Origin: JACRBK01 sp964427955
GTDB taxonomy: Bacteria; Chloroflexota; Anaerolineae; Aggregatilineales; Aggregatilineaceae
Direction of reading: 5' to 3'
NCBI GenBank assembly: GCA_964427955.1
Contig: CAYRWY010000133.1
Coordinates: 1-13,463 of the forward strand
DNA length: 13,463 bases
The stretch's first letter is position 1, and each line of letters opens with the position of its first letter. The notes under the pieces are model-generated. The model saw nothing but the letters and a program-made list of their open reading frames with translations, made no database searches and was not told the DNA's origin. The translations under genes and the position numbers were made by a program. Shown piece after piece: positions 6,900-13,463 of the stretch.

Positions 6900-6956
6900 G
6901 ATCTTCGTCCTAAATTGCATCAATGCGCCCCTACAACGACGTTTCCGCCGCGCCGC

Positions 6957-9900
6957 CTACCGCTTCTTGCGCAGCCGGGCGACCGTATCGCGGTAACTCT
7001 CGACCGAGCCGGGACTGTGCGACTTCGCCAGGGCCAGGGCGCGCTCGGCCTGGACCAGGGCCTCACTCACACTGCCCTGCCGCTCGTAGATCAACGCCAG
7101 TGAATGCAGACGGATTGCCAGGTTCAAGTTATCCTGGAGCTGTTCGGCCACGGAGATGGATTCCAGGGTAAAACGGGCCGCGTCGCTCAGCCGCCCCACC
7201 TGCCGCAGCACCGTCCCCATCTCGCCCAGCGCCAGGCCAATACTTGAGAGTGAGCCGAGCTGTTGGGCCATGTCGTAGGTCGCCTGGAAGCAGTCGATAG
7301 CCGGGCCGAATTTTCCCTCCTGCCGGAGGATCATCCCTTTCCGGTGAAGAATATCCATCAGCCGCCGCCCAGCTTTCTTGTCCTGACGATCACGCAGCAG
7401 GGCCTCGGCAATCGCCAGCATCTTCAGGGCCTCGGCGGGCTTGTCGCGCTGGTGGAAACAGATCGCGATGTCCAACAGCGCCCCGGCTTCACCCGTGACA
7501 TTGCCCGTCTTTTTGCACAGCTCGCGGTTTTGCTCGGCCACTTTGATCGCTTTATCGAGCTTTTTCTGCCGCGAATAGATGGTGAACTGCAAGGCCAACG
7601 CCACCCCGGCATTGGACAGGTCATCATCCTTGAGCGCCCGGCGCTGCGACTCTTGCAGCCGCGCGAGCGCCTCCTCGAACTGGCCATCGTCGGTCAAGAA
7701 GTTGGCGTAATTGATCTGGGCCAGGTACTGGGACCGGCCAGTGGTCGTCTGGATCGTCTCTTCCAGCAGCTTGCGCGCCAGTTCCGGCTGGCCATAGCGC
7801 TGCTTGATCACGGGCCATACGTCGTTGACGATGTCCGCCGCCTTCTCGTGCTCGCCGACCTGCACCAGGTGTTTGCGCCACGAGAGCGCCCGGTTGACGA
7901 ACACCGTGATGGCCTCGTGCGAGCCTTTTTCCAGCACAAAGCGCAGTTCCGCGCGGGCTTTGTCGAACGGATCGGTCTGCGATGGCTCCGGACCCACCCC
8001 GGCCCGCCAGCGTTCCTCGGCCATCACCGCGAATTTGCGTTCGAGCAGCATGGACGCCTTACGGTGCAGATCTTTCATCTGATCCGGCGAGCAGTGCGCC
8101 CGCATGAAGGTCCGCACCATCTGCGGAATCCCGTAGCAGACCGCGTCGGTGTCGGGATCGTGGTAGACGAAATGGGCTAGCGAGAGCGCCTCCCAATGCA
8201 TGATCATCTGCTCGGCTTCCTGCCGGGTGGGAACGCCCGCCGAAAACTGGACATCGTCGGTCCAGAAGGCGCTGTCCAGCACGGATAGGCGCAGCAGAGC
8301 CTCCCGCTCTGGCGGGGGCAGCCGTCCCACCACTTCGTTCAAGAAGTTCGCGCCCCAACTCTGCGCCAGCATTTGCGCAACCCGGCTGGGGTTGGCGGCC
8401 AGCCGATCCCGCTCTTTGGCCGCCTGATTTTCGAGACCGTAGATCGTGGACGGGTGCCCGCCGACCTGATCCACGATCTCGCCCAGCGGCTCCAGATCGA
8501 CCTTTTTCAGGTGCTCCAACCCCTGGATCAGCATCCCCACTTCCCACAGGGCCAACTGGTCGAGGTGGATTTCGTCACAGCGGCTTTCGTCCAGGCTGTT
8601 GAGCAGCTTCCAGCGATAGCGGCTGGTGAAGATGGTCAGGATCGTCCAGGGCGCGGTCGCGATGGCGTGAAAGAATCCGGCCAGCGCGGGATTTTCGATC
8701 TCCCAGTGGACGCGGTCATCACAGGGAGCCAGGTAAGCGTCGAAGCGATCAAACACCAACACCATCCGCCGCCGCTGCACCACCTGCGCCGCCATCATCA
8801 CGCGCCGGTCCGGCGAAAGCTGGGGGTTGCGCAGCGCGGTGGCCGCTTCGGGATATGGACCGGCCAGCCAGTCCGCCATGCGCGTCAGGATCTGGCCCGG
8901 CGGCGTTTGTTTGCAGGGGATCACCAGCGCGGAATCGAGAATATCCTTGCGGCCAGGGCGCTCCAACACGCGCGCGGCCAGGGCGCTCTTGCCCATCCCG
9001 GCCATGCCCCACACGTAGATCGTGTTGAAATTCAGGTAGGGGAGCCGCTGGCGCATCTGGCGCTGCTCGTCGCGCCGCCCCACGAACAGCGGCGGCCTGG
9101 GCAGCGGATCGATCTGAATGCTCCTGGCCGGACTCGGCGACTCCTTGGGGCGCTGCGGATCGATCAGGCGCATCCCCAGGGTATGCACGTACAGCGCGGG
9201 CACGCCCCAGTCGGCCAGGGCCGGGCTGGCCTGGTTCATCGCGTGGCGCGCGCGCTGCATGGCGACTTCCAGCGTGGCCCCCTGCCCGACGTGCTCGAAG
9301 AACGTCTGCGCAAACACCCGCGCGCTGGTTTCCAGGATCGAAAACTGCATCGCCACTACCGCCGGGACGACTTGCAGCAGCCCGGTAGCGATCCCGCTGG
9401 CGGCTTTGGTCTCGTCGATCTGGCCGGACTGGCACGCGCTGAGCACCACCAGCCGCAGCCCGCCCGCTTTGCGCAGCACTTCCGAAATCTTGTTGAGATT
9501 GGCCAGCTCGACGTCCCCCTGGTCATCCTCGATGACCAGCACCCCGCCCTGCGGCGTCATGGCGCCGTGCCCGGTGTAGAAGAGGACGTGATACGGCTCG
9601 TAGGAGAGATTCAAGTCGAGGTTAGCCAACGAGCCTTCTTCGACGATGTCCAGCTCGACCTGGTGCGCGTCGATGGCCGGTTGCAGCGCCGAACGGATCG
9701 TCTGCACCTCGTAGTCGATATTCAGCGGGTTCACGTCCTTCGGATCGGAGATGAACAACAGCACCCGCAGCGGGTAGGGCGTTTCGGCCAACTGCTGCGC
9801 GGCCCGGTCCAGCACGATGTCGGGCGTCGTCCGCACGATGGCCGTCTGGCTGTCCACCGCCAGGAAGCGCTCGCCGTCATGCAAATATTCCCAGGGAATA

Positions 9901-10304
9901 TTCCACAGTTCGGAGGCGGTGTTATACAGCTTCAGCACGTACTGCACGCCGCCCTTGAGGTGCGGCGACTTCCGCACGTGGTTGCGCAGCTCGCCCTTGT
10001 CGCCAAACAGATCGGTGTAGAGCTTCTGGCCGTAGCGGGCCATGTCTTTATAACGATCCGTTTTTTTCCACGTCTCGTCCTTCATGTCGAGGGAGCCGCT
10101 GGCCACCTTGCCAGGATCGTGCTCCAGGAGGCGCGCCGTATAAAGGTACTGGACATCGCTGATATGTTCGGGAAGCGTGTTCTGGCAGATGACCTTTTGC
10201 GTGGTTGCATCGACGGCACGGATGACGAAGCTGCCCCGGTCTCCCGGCTGCGACAGCTCAATATTGATCACGGGCAAGTGGCCCACTGAAGTCCCGGCTT
10301 GCAT
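6957..10304 (-). CDS. CHAT caspase-like protease - STAND/NB-ARC NTPase - TPR protein
   Basis: This is a 1115-aa three-part protein. Residues 1 to about 380 form a CHAT peptidase domain, including the typical IPWEYL motif before the catalytic core. The His-Cys dyad is intact: H246 in YTGHG and C291 in LSACQSG. An NTPase module follows. It has FVGR (407-410), Walker A GMAGMGKS (433-440), a Walker B-like strand MVLVFDRFD (514-522), TSR (560-562) and a GGHP motif (615-618) as in NB-ARC/STAND switches, then a probable winged helix (about 650-760). From about 840 to 1095 there are about six TPR units of roughly 40 residues. STAND proteins usually oligomerise when the C-terminal sensor binds a ligand; here that would activate a protease. 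Antiphage defence or regulated cell death is an inference. There is no signal peptide or membrane segment. An in-frame TGA 9 nt before the ATG fixes the 5' limit; the AGGAG lies only 2 nt from the ATG. Confidence 0.92.
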   Translation of the reverse strand: MQAGTSVGHLPVINIELSQPGDRGSFVIRAVDATTQKVICQNTLPEHISDVQYLYTARLLEHDPGKVASGSLDMKDETWKKTDRYKDMARYGQKLYTDLFGDKGELRNHVRKSPHLKGGVQYVLKLYNTASELWNIPWEYLHDGERFLAVDSQTAIVRTTPDIVLDRAAQQLAETPYPLRVLLFISDPKDVNPLNIDYEVQTIRSALQPAIDAHQVELDIVEEGSLANLDLNLSYEPYHVLFYTGHGAMTPQGGVLVIEDDQGDVELANLNKISEVLRKAGGLRLVVLSACQSGQIDETKAASGIATGLLQVVPAVVAMQFSILETSARVFAQTFFEHVGQGATLEVAMQRARHAMNQASPALADWGVPALYVHTLGMRLIDPQRPKESPSPARSIQIDPLPRPPLFVGRRDEQRQMRQRLPYLNFNTIYVWGMAGMGKSALAARVLERPGRKDILDSALVIPCKQTPPGQILTRMADWLAGPYPEAATALRNPQLSPDRRVMMAAQVVQRRRMVLVFDRFDAYLAPCDDRVHWEIENPALAGFFHAIATAPWTILTIFTSRYRWKLLNSLDESRCDEIHLDQLALWEVGMLIQGLEHLKKVDLEPLGEIVDQVGGHPSTIYGLENQAAKERDRLAANPSRVAQMLAQSWGANFLNEVVGRLPPPEREALLRLSVLDSAFWTDDVQFSAGVPTRQEAEQMIMHWEALSLAHFVYHDPDTDAVCYGIPQMVRTFMRAHCSPDQMKDLHRKASMLLERKFAVMAEERWRAGVGPEPSQTDPFDKARAELRFVLEKGSHEAITVFVNRALSWRKHLVQVGEHEKAADIVNDVWPVIKQRYGQPELARKLLEETIQTTTGRSQYLAQINYANFLTDDGQFEEALARLQESQRRALKDDDLSNAGVALALQFTIYSRQKKLDKAIKVAEQNRELCKKTGNVTGEAGALLDIAICFHQRDKPAEALKMLAIAEALLRDRQDKKAGRRLMDILHRKGMILRQEGKFGPAIDCFQATYDMAQQLGSLSSIGLALGEMGTVLRQVGRLSDAARFTLESISVAEQLQDNLNLAIRLHSLALIYERQGSVSEALVQAERALALAKSHSPGSVESYRDTVARLRKKR

Positions 10305-10357
10305 GTCTCCTCACTCGCGTTCAGCCCCAGCCTGACGAAAGAAACCCCTGCTGAAAA

Positions 10358-10386
10358 ACTCTACACGAAGACCGTTACCCTGACAA
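10358..10386 (-). promoter_or_regulatory. sigma70-type promoter candidate for the CHAT-STAND-TPR gene
   Basis: On the - strand, TTGTCA (10386-10381, 5 of 6 consensus) and TAGAGT (10363-10358, 4 of 6) are separated by exactly 17 bp. Transcription would start near 10351, giving a leader of roughly 47 nt before the ATG at 10304. It is arranged back to back with the cytochrome promoter region. Confidence 0.5.
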
Positions 10387-10421
10387 GCCGCCCAGGGTTT
10401 CTCGTTCTTCCCCGCTCACTG

Positions 10422-10427
10422 TATAAT
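10422..10427 (+). promoter_or_regulatory. -10 element (TATAAT) for the cytochrome c gene
   Basis: A perfect TATAAT lies 40 nt upstream of the cytochrome start codon. The hexamer 17 bp upstream, TTCTCG at 10399-10404, is a poor -35, so an activator may be needed if this is the promoter. Confidence 0.45.
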
Positions 10428-10467
10428 ATGAGTGGGCAGAGAGATAACTCCCACAGGAGATGACTAT

Positions 10468-11253
10468 ATGAGACGTTTGATTCCCATCCTGACTCTGGTT
10501 GCTGGCGTACTCTTGATCGCAGCGGCCCTTGGCACAGCGCACCCTACCTCGGCCCAGGAAGGCGAAGGCAGCAGCGAAGCCGCCGAACTGGCCGCCGCGC
10601 GCGGCGCCGCCGTCTACGCTGAGTTCTGCCAGGCCTGTCATGGACCGCGCGGCGAGGCGTTGGGCACCGGGCCAGCGTTCGCCGCCATCGAATACGACGA
10701 CGATGCGGCCCGTACGGCGATCCTCAAGGGGGTGAAACCCGGCGAAAAAGACGGACCGGCGATGCCTGCCTATCACAAGCTGCTGAATCAAGGCCAGATC
10801 GACGATCTGGTGGCTTACCTGAAGACCTGGGAAACCGACGAATCTCCCGCGCTGCCGGAGCCGAACATCCAGGCCAAAGTAGCGCAGGTCCCGAACTATT
10901 TTGGCGATCCCCAGGCCGGAGCCGTCGTCTATGCCAAATTCTGCAACGGCTGTCATGGCCCGGAGGGCCAGGGGCGCCAGAAGCCCGATTTTCCCGCGTT
11001 CAAATTCTCCGCGGACACCACCCTACAGGTCGTCCGCGAGCAGCATATTCCCGCGTTCGGTGTCGCTGCCGGGGGACCGCTCAGCGATCAGCAGTTGACC
11101 GACCTCGAAACCTACCTGGCTTCCTGGTCCCTGACCGAAAAGAAAGAAGCACCGCGCACGGCAGGCGTCAACGTGTTGGTGATCGTGATGGGCGTCGGGG
11201 CGATTCTCACCGTCGGCGCGGCGTATATGTCGAGAATGATTTATACGGAATAG
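10468..11253 (+). CDS. membrane-anchored di-haem cytochrome c
   Basis: The 261-aa product has an N-terminal signal peptide (hydrophobic 5-22, likely cleavage after TSAQ near residue 30). Two class I cytochrome c domains bind haem at C54-x2-C57-H58 (CQACH) and C159-x2-C162-H163 (CNGCH). A C-terminal transmembrane helix (about 233-252) carries a short cytoplasmic tail. It should carry electrons outside the cytoplasmic membrane. The first domain has a normal axial methionine candidate, M99 in AMPAY. The second has none: the matching place reads HIPAF (193-197), with I194 aligned to M99, leaving H193 as the likely alternative ligand. The ATG at 10468 has AGGAG at 10455-10459 with 8-nt spacing; an upstream in-frame ATG at 10432 would place a polar extension before the signal peptide and is rejected. 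The partner complex is not visible. Confidence 0.9.
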   Translation: MRRLIPILTLVAGVLLIAAALGTAHPTSAQEGEGSSEAAELAAARGAAVYAEFCQACHGPRGEALGTGPAFAAIEYDDDAARTAILKGVKPGEKDGPAMPAYHKLLNQGQIDDLVAYLKTWETDESPALPEPNIQAKVAQVPNYFGDPQAGAVVYAKFCNGCHGPEGQGRQKPDFPAFKFSADTTLQVVREQHIPAFGVAAGGPLSDQQLTDLETYLASWSLTEKKEAPRTAGVNVLVIVMGVGAILTVGAAYMSRMIYTE

Positions 11254-11277
11254 TAAGAGTGAGAGGAGTTTGGAACG

Positions 11278-11799
11278 ATGGCACAAAGATTTGAACAGGG
11301 TGGCAAAATGTTGGTAGGGCAGGGAAAAAAGGTCGGAGGATTCCTCGACGAATTCAAGACCTTTGCCATGCGCGGCAACGTTCTGGACCTGGCCGTCGGT
11401 ATCATCATCGGCGCGGCCTTCGGAGATATCGTCAAATCGCTGGTGAACGACGTGATCATGCCGCCGATCGGGGTGCTGCTGGGCAACGTCGATTTCTCGA
11501 ATCTCTACATCGCCCTGAAGGGCGAGCACTTCGACACGCTGGCCCAGGCGAAAGAAGCTGGGACGGTCGCCCTCAGTTACGGCGCGTTCCTCAACACCGT
11601 GATCAACTTCCTGATCGTGGCGTTCGTCATCTTCCTGTTGGTCAAGCAGATCAACCGGCTCACCCGCCCGCCCGAAGCCCCTCCGGCAGCGCCCACCACC
11701 AAAGAATGCCCGTACTGCCTGTCCACCATCCCGATCAAGGCCACCCGCTGCCCGCACTGCACCTCGCAGTTAGAGGAAAGCCCCAAGCCCACGTCTTAA
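11278..11799 (+). CDS. mscL: large-conductance mechanosensitive channel MscL with zinc ribbon
   Basis: MscL opens under membrane tension to release solutes during osmotic downshock. The 173-aa protein has the signature TM1, MRGNVLDLAVGIIIG with the following SLVNDVIMPPIG (about 31-66), a periplasmic loop, and TM2 (about 103-124). Most bacterial MscL proteins end soon after with a charged helix. This one continues through a Pro/Ala linker into a four-cysteine zinc ribbon, C144-x2-C147 and C158-x2-C161 (CPYC...CPHC). Residues 5-25 form a longer than usual basic N-terminus. The ATG at 11278 has AGGAG at 11264-11268, 9 nt away. The gene starts 24 nt after the cytochrome stop, so it may be co-transcribed with it, though a functional link is not obvious. 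The function call is firm; the ribbon's role is unknown. Confidence 0.95.
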   Translation: MAQRFEQGGKMLVGQGKKVGGFLDEFKTFAMRGNVLDLAVGIIIGAAFGDIVKSLVNDVIMPPIGVLLGNVDFSNLYIALKGEHFDTLAQAKEAGTVALSYGAFLNTVINFLIVAFVIFLLVKQINRLTRPPEAPPAAPTTKECPYCLSTIPIKATRCPHCTSQLEESPKPTS

Positions 11800-11803
11800 T
11801 CGC

Positions 11804-11832
11804 TTGTAGGATCGGCAGGGGATTGCTACAAT
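11804..11832 (+). promoter_or_regulatory. extended -10 promoter for ccmE
   Basis: TTGTAG (11804-11809) is followed after 17 bp by TACAAT (11827-11832), which carries the extended -10 TGC at 11824-11826. The predicted start near 11839 leaves a leader of about 40 nt. An imperfect inverted repeat overlaps the -10 and start site. Confidence 0.5.
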
Positions 11833-11851
11833 AAACATTGATGTTTTATTG
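11829..11851. promoter_or_regulatory. inverted repeat over the ccmE transcription start, operator candidate
   Basis: caataaaca (11829-11837) and tgttttattg (11842-11851) are inverse copies with one extra base. The repeat covers the end of the -10 and the predicted start site, where a repressor would block initiation. It could instead be a weak terminator of the mscL transcript, since the right arm is T-rich. Confidence 0.3.
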
Positions 11852-11879
11852 GAATTTGGGTGATTGAAAGGATCGCAGC

Positions 11880-12428
11880 ATGGCGGAAATTCAGTGGGAG
11901 AAAGACAGCGTTCTGCCGGTTGAACGGCGCGCCGTAAAGCGCTCGGGTCGCTGGAAATTCCTGCTCGTGGGCGTCATCATTCTGGGTGCGATGGGCTATT
12001 TGCTGTATTCGAGCAGCCTGATCGGCGCGCGCTATTACGTCACGGTCGATGACCTGCTCAACGATTCGAAGATGATCGACAAGACGGCGCGCGTCTCGGG
12101 GGCCGTGGTTGGCGAACCGACCTACGATCAGCAGACCCAGGAACTCAGCTTCGTGGTCGCCAATATTCCCAACAGTAATGATGCCATCCGCAAGCAAGGC
12201 GGCCTGGCGCTCGTACTGCACAATGCCGTGATCGATCCCGACAATGCCCGCCTGAAGGTGATCGCGCACGACAAGGAAATCCCCGACCTGCTGAAGAATG
12301 AAGCGCAGGCCATCATGTCTGGTAAGCTGAAAATGGTGAACGGCGAACCCGTCTTCTACGCGGACGAAATCACACTCAAGTGTCCGACCAAGTACCAGGA
12401 AGATGTGCCCCAACAGGTCACCCAGTAG
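11880..12428 (+). CDS. ccmE: cytochrome c maturation haem chaperone CcmE, cysteine type
   Basis: CcmE receives haem from CcmC, holds it covalently outside the cytoplasmic membrane and passes it to CcmF for attachment to apocytochrome c. The 182-aa protein has an N-terminal signal anchor (about 26-45). The OB-fold core includes YYVTVDDLL and ARVSGAVVGEP, with a GKLKMVNGEPVFYADEI strand pair near the end. In the usual CcmE haem is bound by His in H-x3-Y; here the site is C168-P-T-K-Y172. Cys-x3-Tyr versions are known from archaea and some bacteria such as Desulfovibrio, with a variant System I lacking CcmH. The ATG at 11880 has AAAGGA at 11867-11872 with 7-nt spacing. The ccmF start downstream and the di-haem cytochrome upstream fit a cytochrome maturation cluster. 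Confidence 0.92.
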   Translation: MAEIQWEKDSVLPVERRAVKRSGRWKFLLVGVIILGAMGYLLYSSSLIGARYYVTVDDLLNDSKMIDKTARVSGAVVGEPTYDQQTQELSFVVANIPNSNDAIRKQGGLALVLHNAVIDPDNARLKVIAHDKEIPDLLKNEAQAIMSGKLKMVNGEPVFYADEITLKCPTKYQEDVPQQVTQ

Positions 12429-12454
12429 CCAGACGATCCCAGTTTTTCGACCAG

Positions 12455-12482
12455 AACGCCGGTGATGCTACCGGCGTTTTTT
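12455..12482 (+). terminator. Rho-independent terminator after ccmE
   Basis: aacgccggt (12455-12463) pairs perfectly with accggcgtt (12470-12478) around the 6-nt loop gatgct, and a run of six T (12477-12482) overlaps the stem end. It should stop ccmE transcription before ccmF. Confidence 0.85.
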
Positions 12483-12520
12483 CATCCTGACAGCCCGGGT
12501 CATCTTCCTACCCTTGGCGT

Positions 12521-12526
12521 TATAAT
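12521..12526 (+). promoter_or_regulatory. -10 element (TATAAT) upstream of ccmF
   Basis: A perfect TATAAT follows the ccmE terminator by about 40 bp; the -35 region at normal spacing (near 12498-12503, GGTCAT) is poor. A second candidate, the extended -10 TGCTATGAT at 12591-12599, is closer to the ccmF start. Either could drive ccmF independently of ccmE. Confidence 0.4.
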
Positions 12527-12551
12527 GTTCGCATATGAAATCCTTATGCTT

Positions 12552-12570
12552 TGATAATTTGTGATTATCA
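12552..12570. promoter_or_regulatory. Fur-like palindromic operator candidate upstream of ccmF
   Basis: tgataat (12552-12558) and attatca (12564-12570) form a perfect 7-bp inverted repeat with a 5-nt spacer. The half-sites equal those of the classical Fur 7-1-7 box, but the spacer is 5 rather than 1. The site lies about 20 bp beyond the likely start of the TATAAT promoter and just upstream of the extended -10 at 12591, positions suited to repression or activation respectively. The regulator is not identified. Confidence 0.4.
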
Positions 12571-12651
12571 TCGCAGAATCTATCAGAATTTGCTATGATC
12601 ACTATCGAAGCATTCGACCGTCCATTTAGCGACTATTGAGGAACGAGTGCC

Positions 12652-13463
12652 ATGATCGCTGAAGTCGGCATTGTAACCACTGGCCTGGCCTTGTTGGCAG
12701 CGGCGTATGCCCTGGCCGCTGCGTTAGTCGGAGTATACGTTCGCCGTGATGCGCTGGTCGTCAGCGCCCGCAACGCGGCGTTAATGACCTTCCCCCTGCT
12801 GACCATCTCGTGCCTGCTGTTGATCGAAGCGATGGTCAATCACCGGTTCGATATCTCGTACGTCTGGCAGACGTCCAGCCGCGACACGCCCGACTTTTAC
12901 CTGATCACCGGGTTGTGGGGCAGCCAGTCCGGGTCGCTCCTGTTCTGGTCCTGGCTGATGAGCATCTTCACGTTTGCTGCGCTGCTGATCAACTGGCGCT
13001 CGGAGCGCCGCCTGATGCCCTACGTGATCGTGGCGACGATGGCGACGCTGGGTTTCTTTTTGATCTTGAATAATTTCATCGAGAATCCTTTTAAGCGTTT
13101 TTGGGCGATGCCGGACGGCACGGTCAAATCGGCGTTGTTTGCGCCGGTCGCCGCCGCAAGCGTGTTCACTCCCGCCGACGGCCAGGGCCTCAACCCCCTG
13201 CTGCGCCATTTCGGCATGGTCTTTCATCCGCCCATGCTCTACCTGGGCTTCGTCGGCTTTACCATCCCCTTCGCCTTTGCCTTCGCGGCGCTGGCGACCG
13301 GCCAACTGGGGTCGGACTGGCTGCGGGCGACCCGCCGCTGGGCCTTGATCGCCTGGATGTTCCTGGCGATGGGTCTGCTGCTCGGCGCCTGGTGGGCGTA
13401 TGACGTACTGGGCTGGGGCGGCTATTGGGGCTGGGACCCGGTCGAAAACGCGGCGCTGCTGCC
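12652..13463 (+). CDS. ccmF: cytochrome c haem lyase subunit CcmF (5' part, runs off the window)
   Basis: CcmF takes haem from CcmE and ligates it to the CxxCH cysteines of exported apocytochromes. The first 270 codons are present; family members are about 600-700 aa. Visible features are several transmembrane helices (about 5-30, 43-61, 85-113, 122-141, 195-216, 230-250), the segment HPPMLYLGF with H192 matching the periplasmic haem-ligand histidine, and the WWD motif WGGYWGWDPVENAAL (255-269). No frame break is seen before the window edge. The ATG at 12652 has GAGGAA at 12638-12643 with 8-nt spacing. The gene is separated from ccmE by a terminator, so the two are probably not one simple operon. 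CcmC/CcsA-type relatives share the WWD motif, but the N-terminal part favours CcmF. Confidence 0.92.
   Translation, partial: MIAEVGIVTTGLALLAAAYALAAALVGVYVRRDALVVSARNAALMTFPLLTISCLLLIEAMVNHRFDISYVWQTSSRDTPDFYLITGLWGSQSGSLLFWSWLMSIFTFAALLINWRSERRLMPYVIVATMATLGFFLILNNFIENPFKRFWAMPDGTVKSALFAPVAAASVFTPADGQGLNPLLRHFGMVFHPPMLYLGFVGFTIPFAFAFAALATGQLGSDWLRATRRWALIAWMFLAMGLLLGAWWAYDVLGWGGYWGWDPVENAALL

Noticed and set aside
8373..10289. Long open frame opposite the CHAT-STAND-TPR gene
   Set aside because: It is an antisense shadow, rich in His/Arg/Gln from reversed codons, with no domain.
10432..10467. Upstream ATG for the cytochrome c gene
   Set aside because: It would add a polar extension before the signal peptide; ATG 10468 has AGGAG at ideal spacing, and TATAAT at 10422-10427 lies too close to 10432.

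Overview
The window reads as GC-rich chromosomal DNA from an environmental bacterium, most likely a Chloroflexota (Anaerolineae-like) lineage. The clues are family-level only: Rcp1-type response regulators, a MscL with a C-terminal zinc ribbon, a cysteine-type CcmE, a large CHAT-STAND-TPR protein, and interspersed hairpins with GGGGTGAGG / CCCTCTCCC arms. No rRNA, tRNA, IS transposase or CRISPR array was seen.

Region 1 (1-3556, + strand): a non-coding leader with two hairpins, one terminator-like, is followed by a tight three-gene run. It encodes a single-domain Rcp1-type response regulator, a soluble REC-PAS-PAS-HisKA-HATPase sensor kinase, and a radical-SAM glycyl-radical-enzyme activase. 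The activase starts 3-6 nt after the kinase stop, and no glycyl radical enzyme is present in the window.

Region 2 (3546-6545): a convergent lipoprotein gene (GerMN-like, - strand) overlaps the activase gene by 11 bp. Diverging from it are a MoaD/ThiS-family sulfur carrier ending in Gly-Gly and a tungsten-type aldehyde:ferredoxin oxidoreductase. These two form a plausible cofactor-supply and enzyme pair.

Region 3 (6546-6956): a 411-bp gene-free stretch packed with nested inverted repeats. It holds a double-hairpin REP-like unit and a separate 127-bp near-palindrome bounded by perfect 14-bp inverted ends.

Region 4 (6957-10304, - strand): one 1115-aa gene for a CHAT caspase-like protease, a STAND/NB-ARC-type NTPase and about six TPR repeats. 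The protease dyad (H246, C291) and Walker A/B motifs are intact. This is the best candidate for an uncharacterised defence or regulated-proteolysis system.

Region 5 (10305-13463, + strand): a membrane-anchored di-haem cytochrome c, MscL, the haem chaperone CcmE of the Cys-x3-Tyr type, and the start of CcmF, which runs off the window. The cytochrome and the maturation genes fit together as a c-type cytochrome cluster. A hairpin terminator and a palindromic operator-like site separate ccmE from ccmF.
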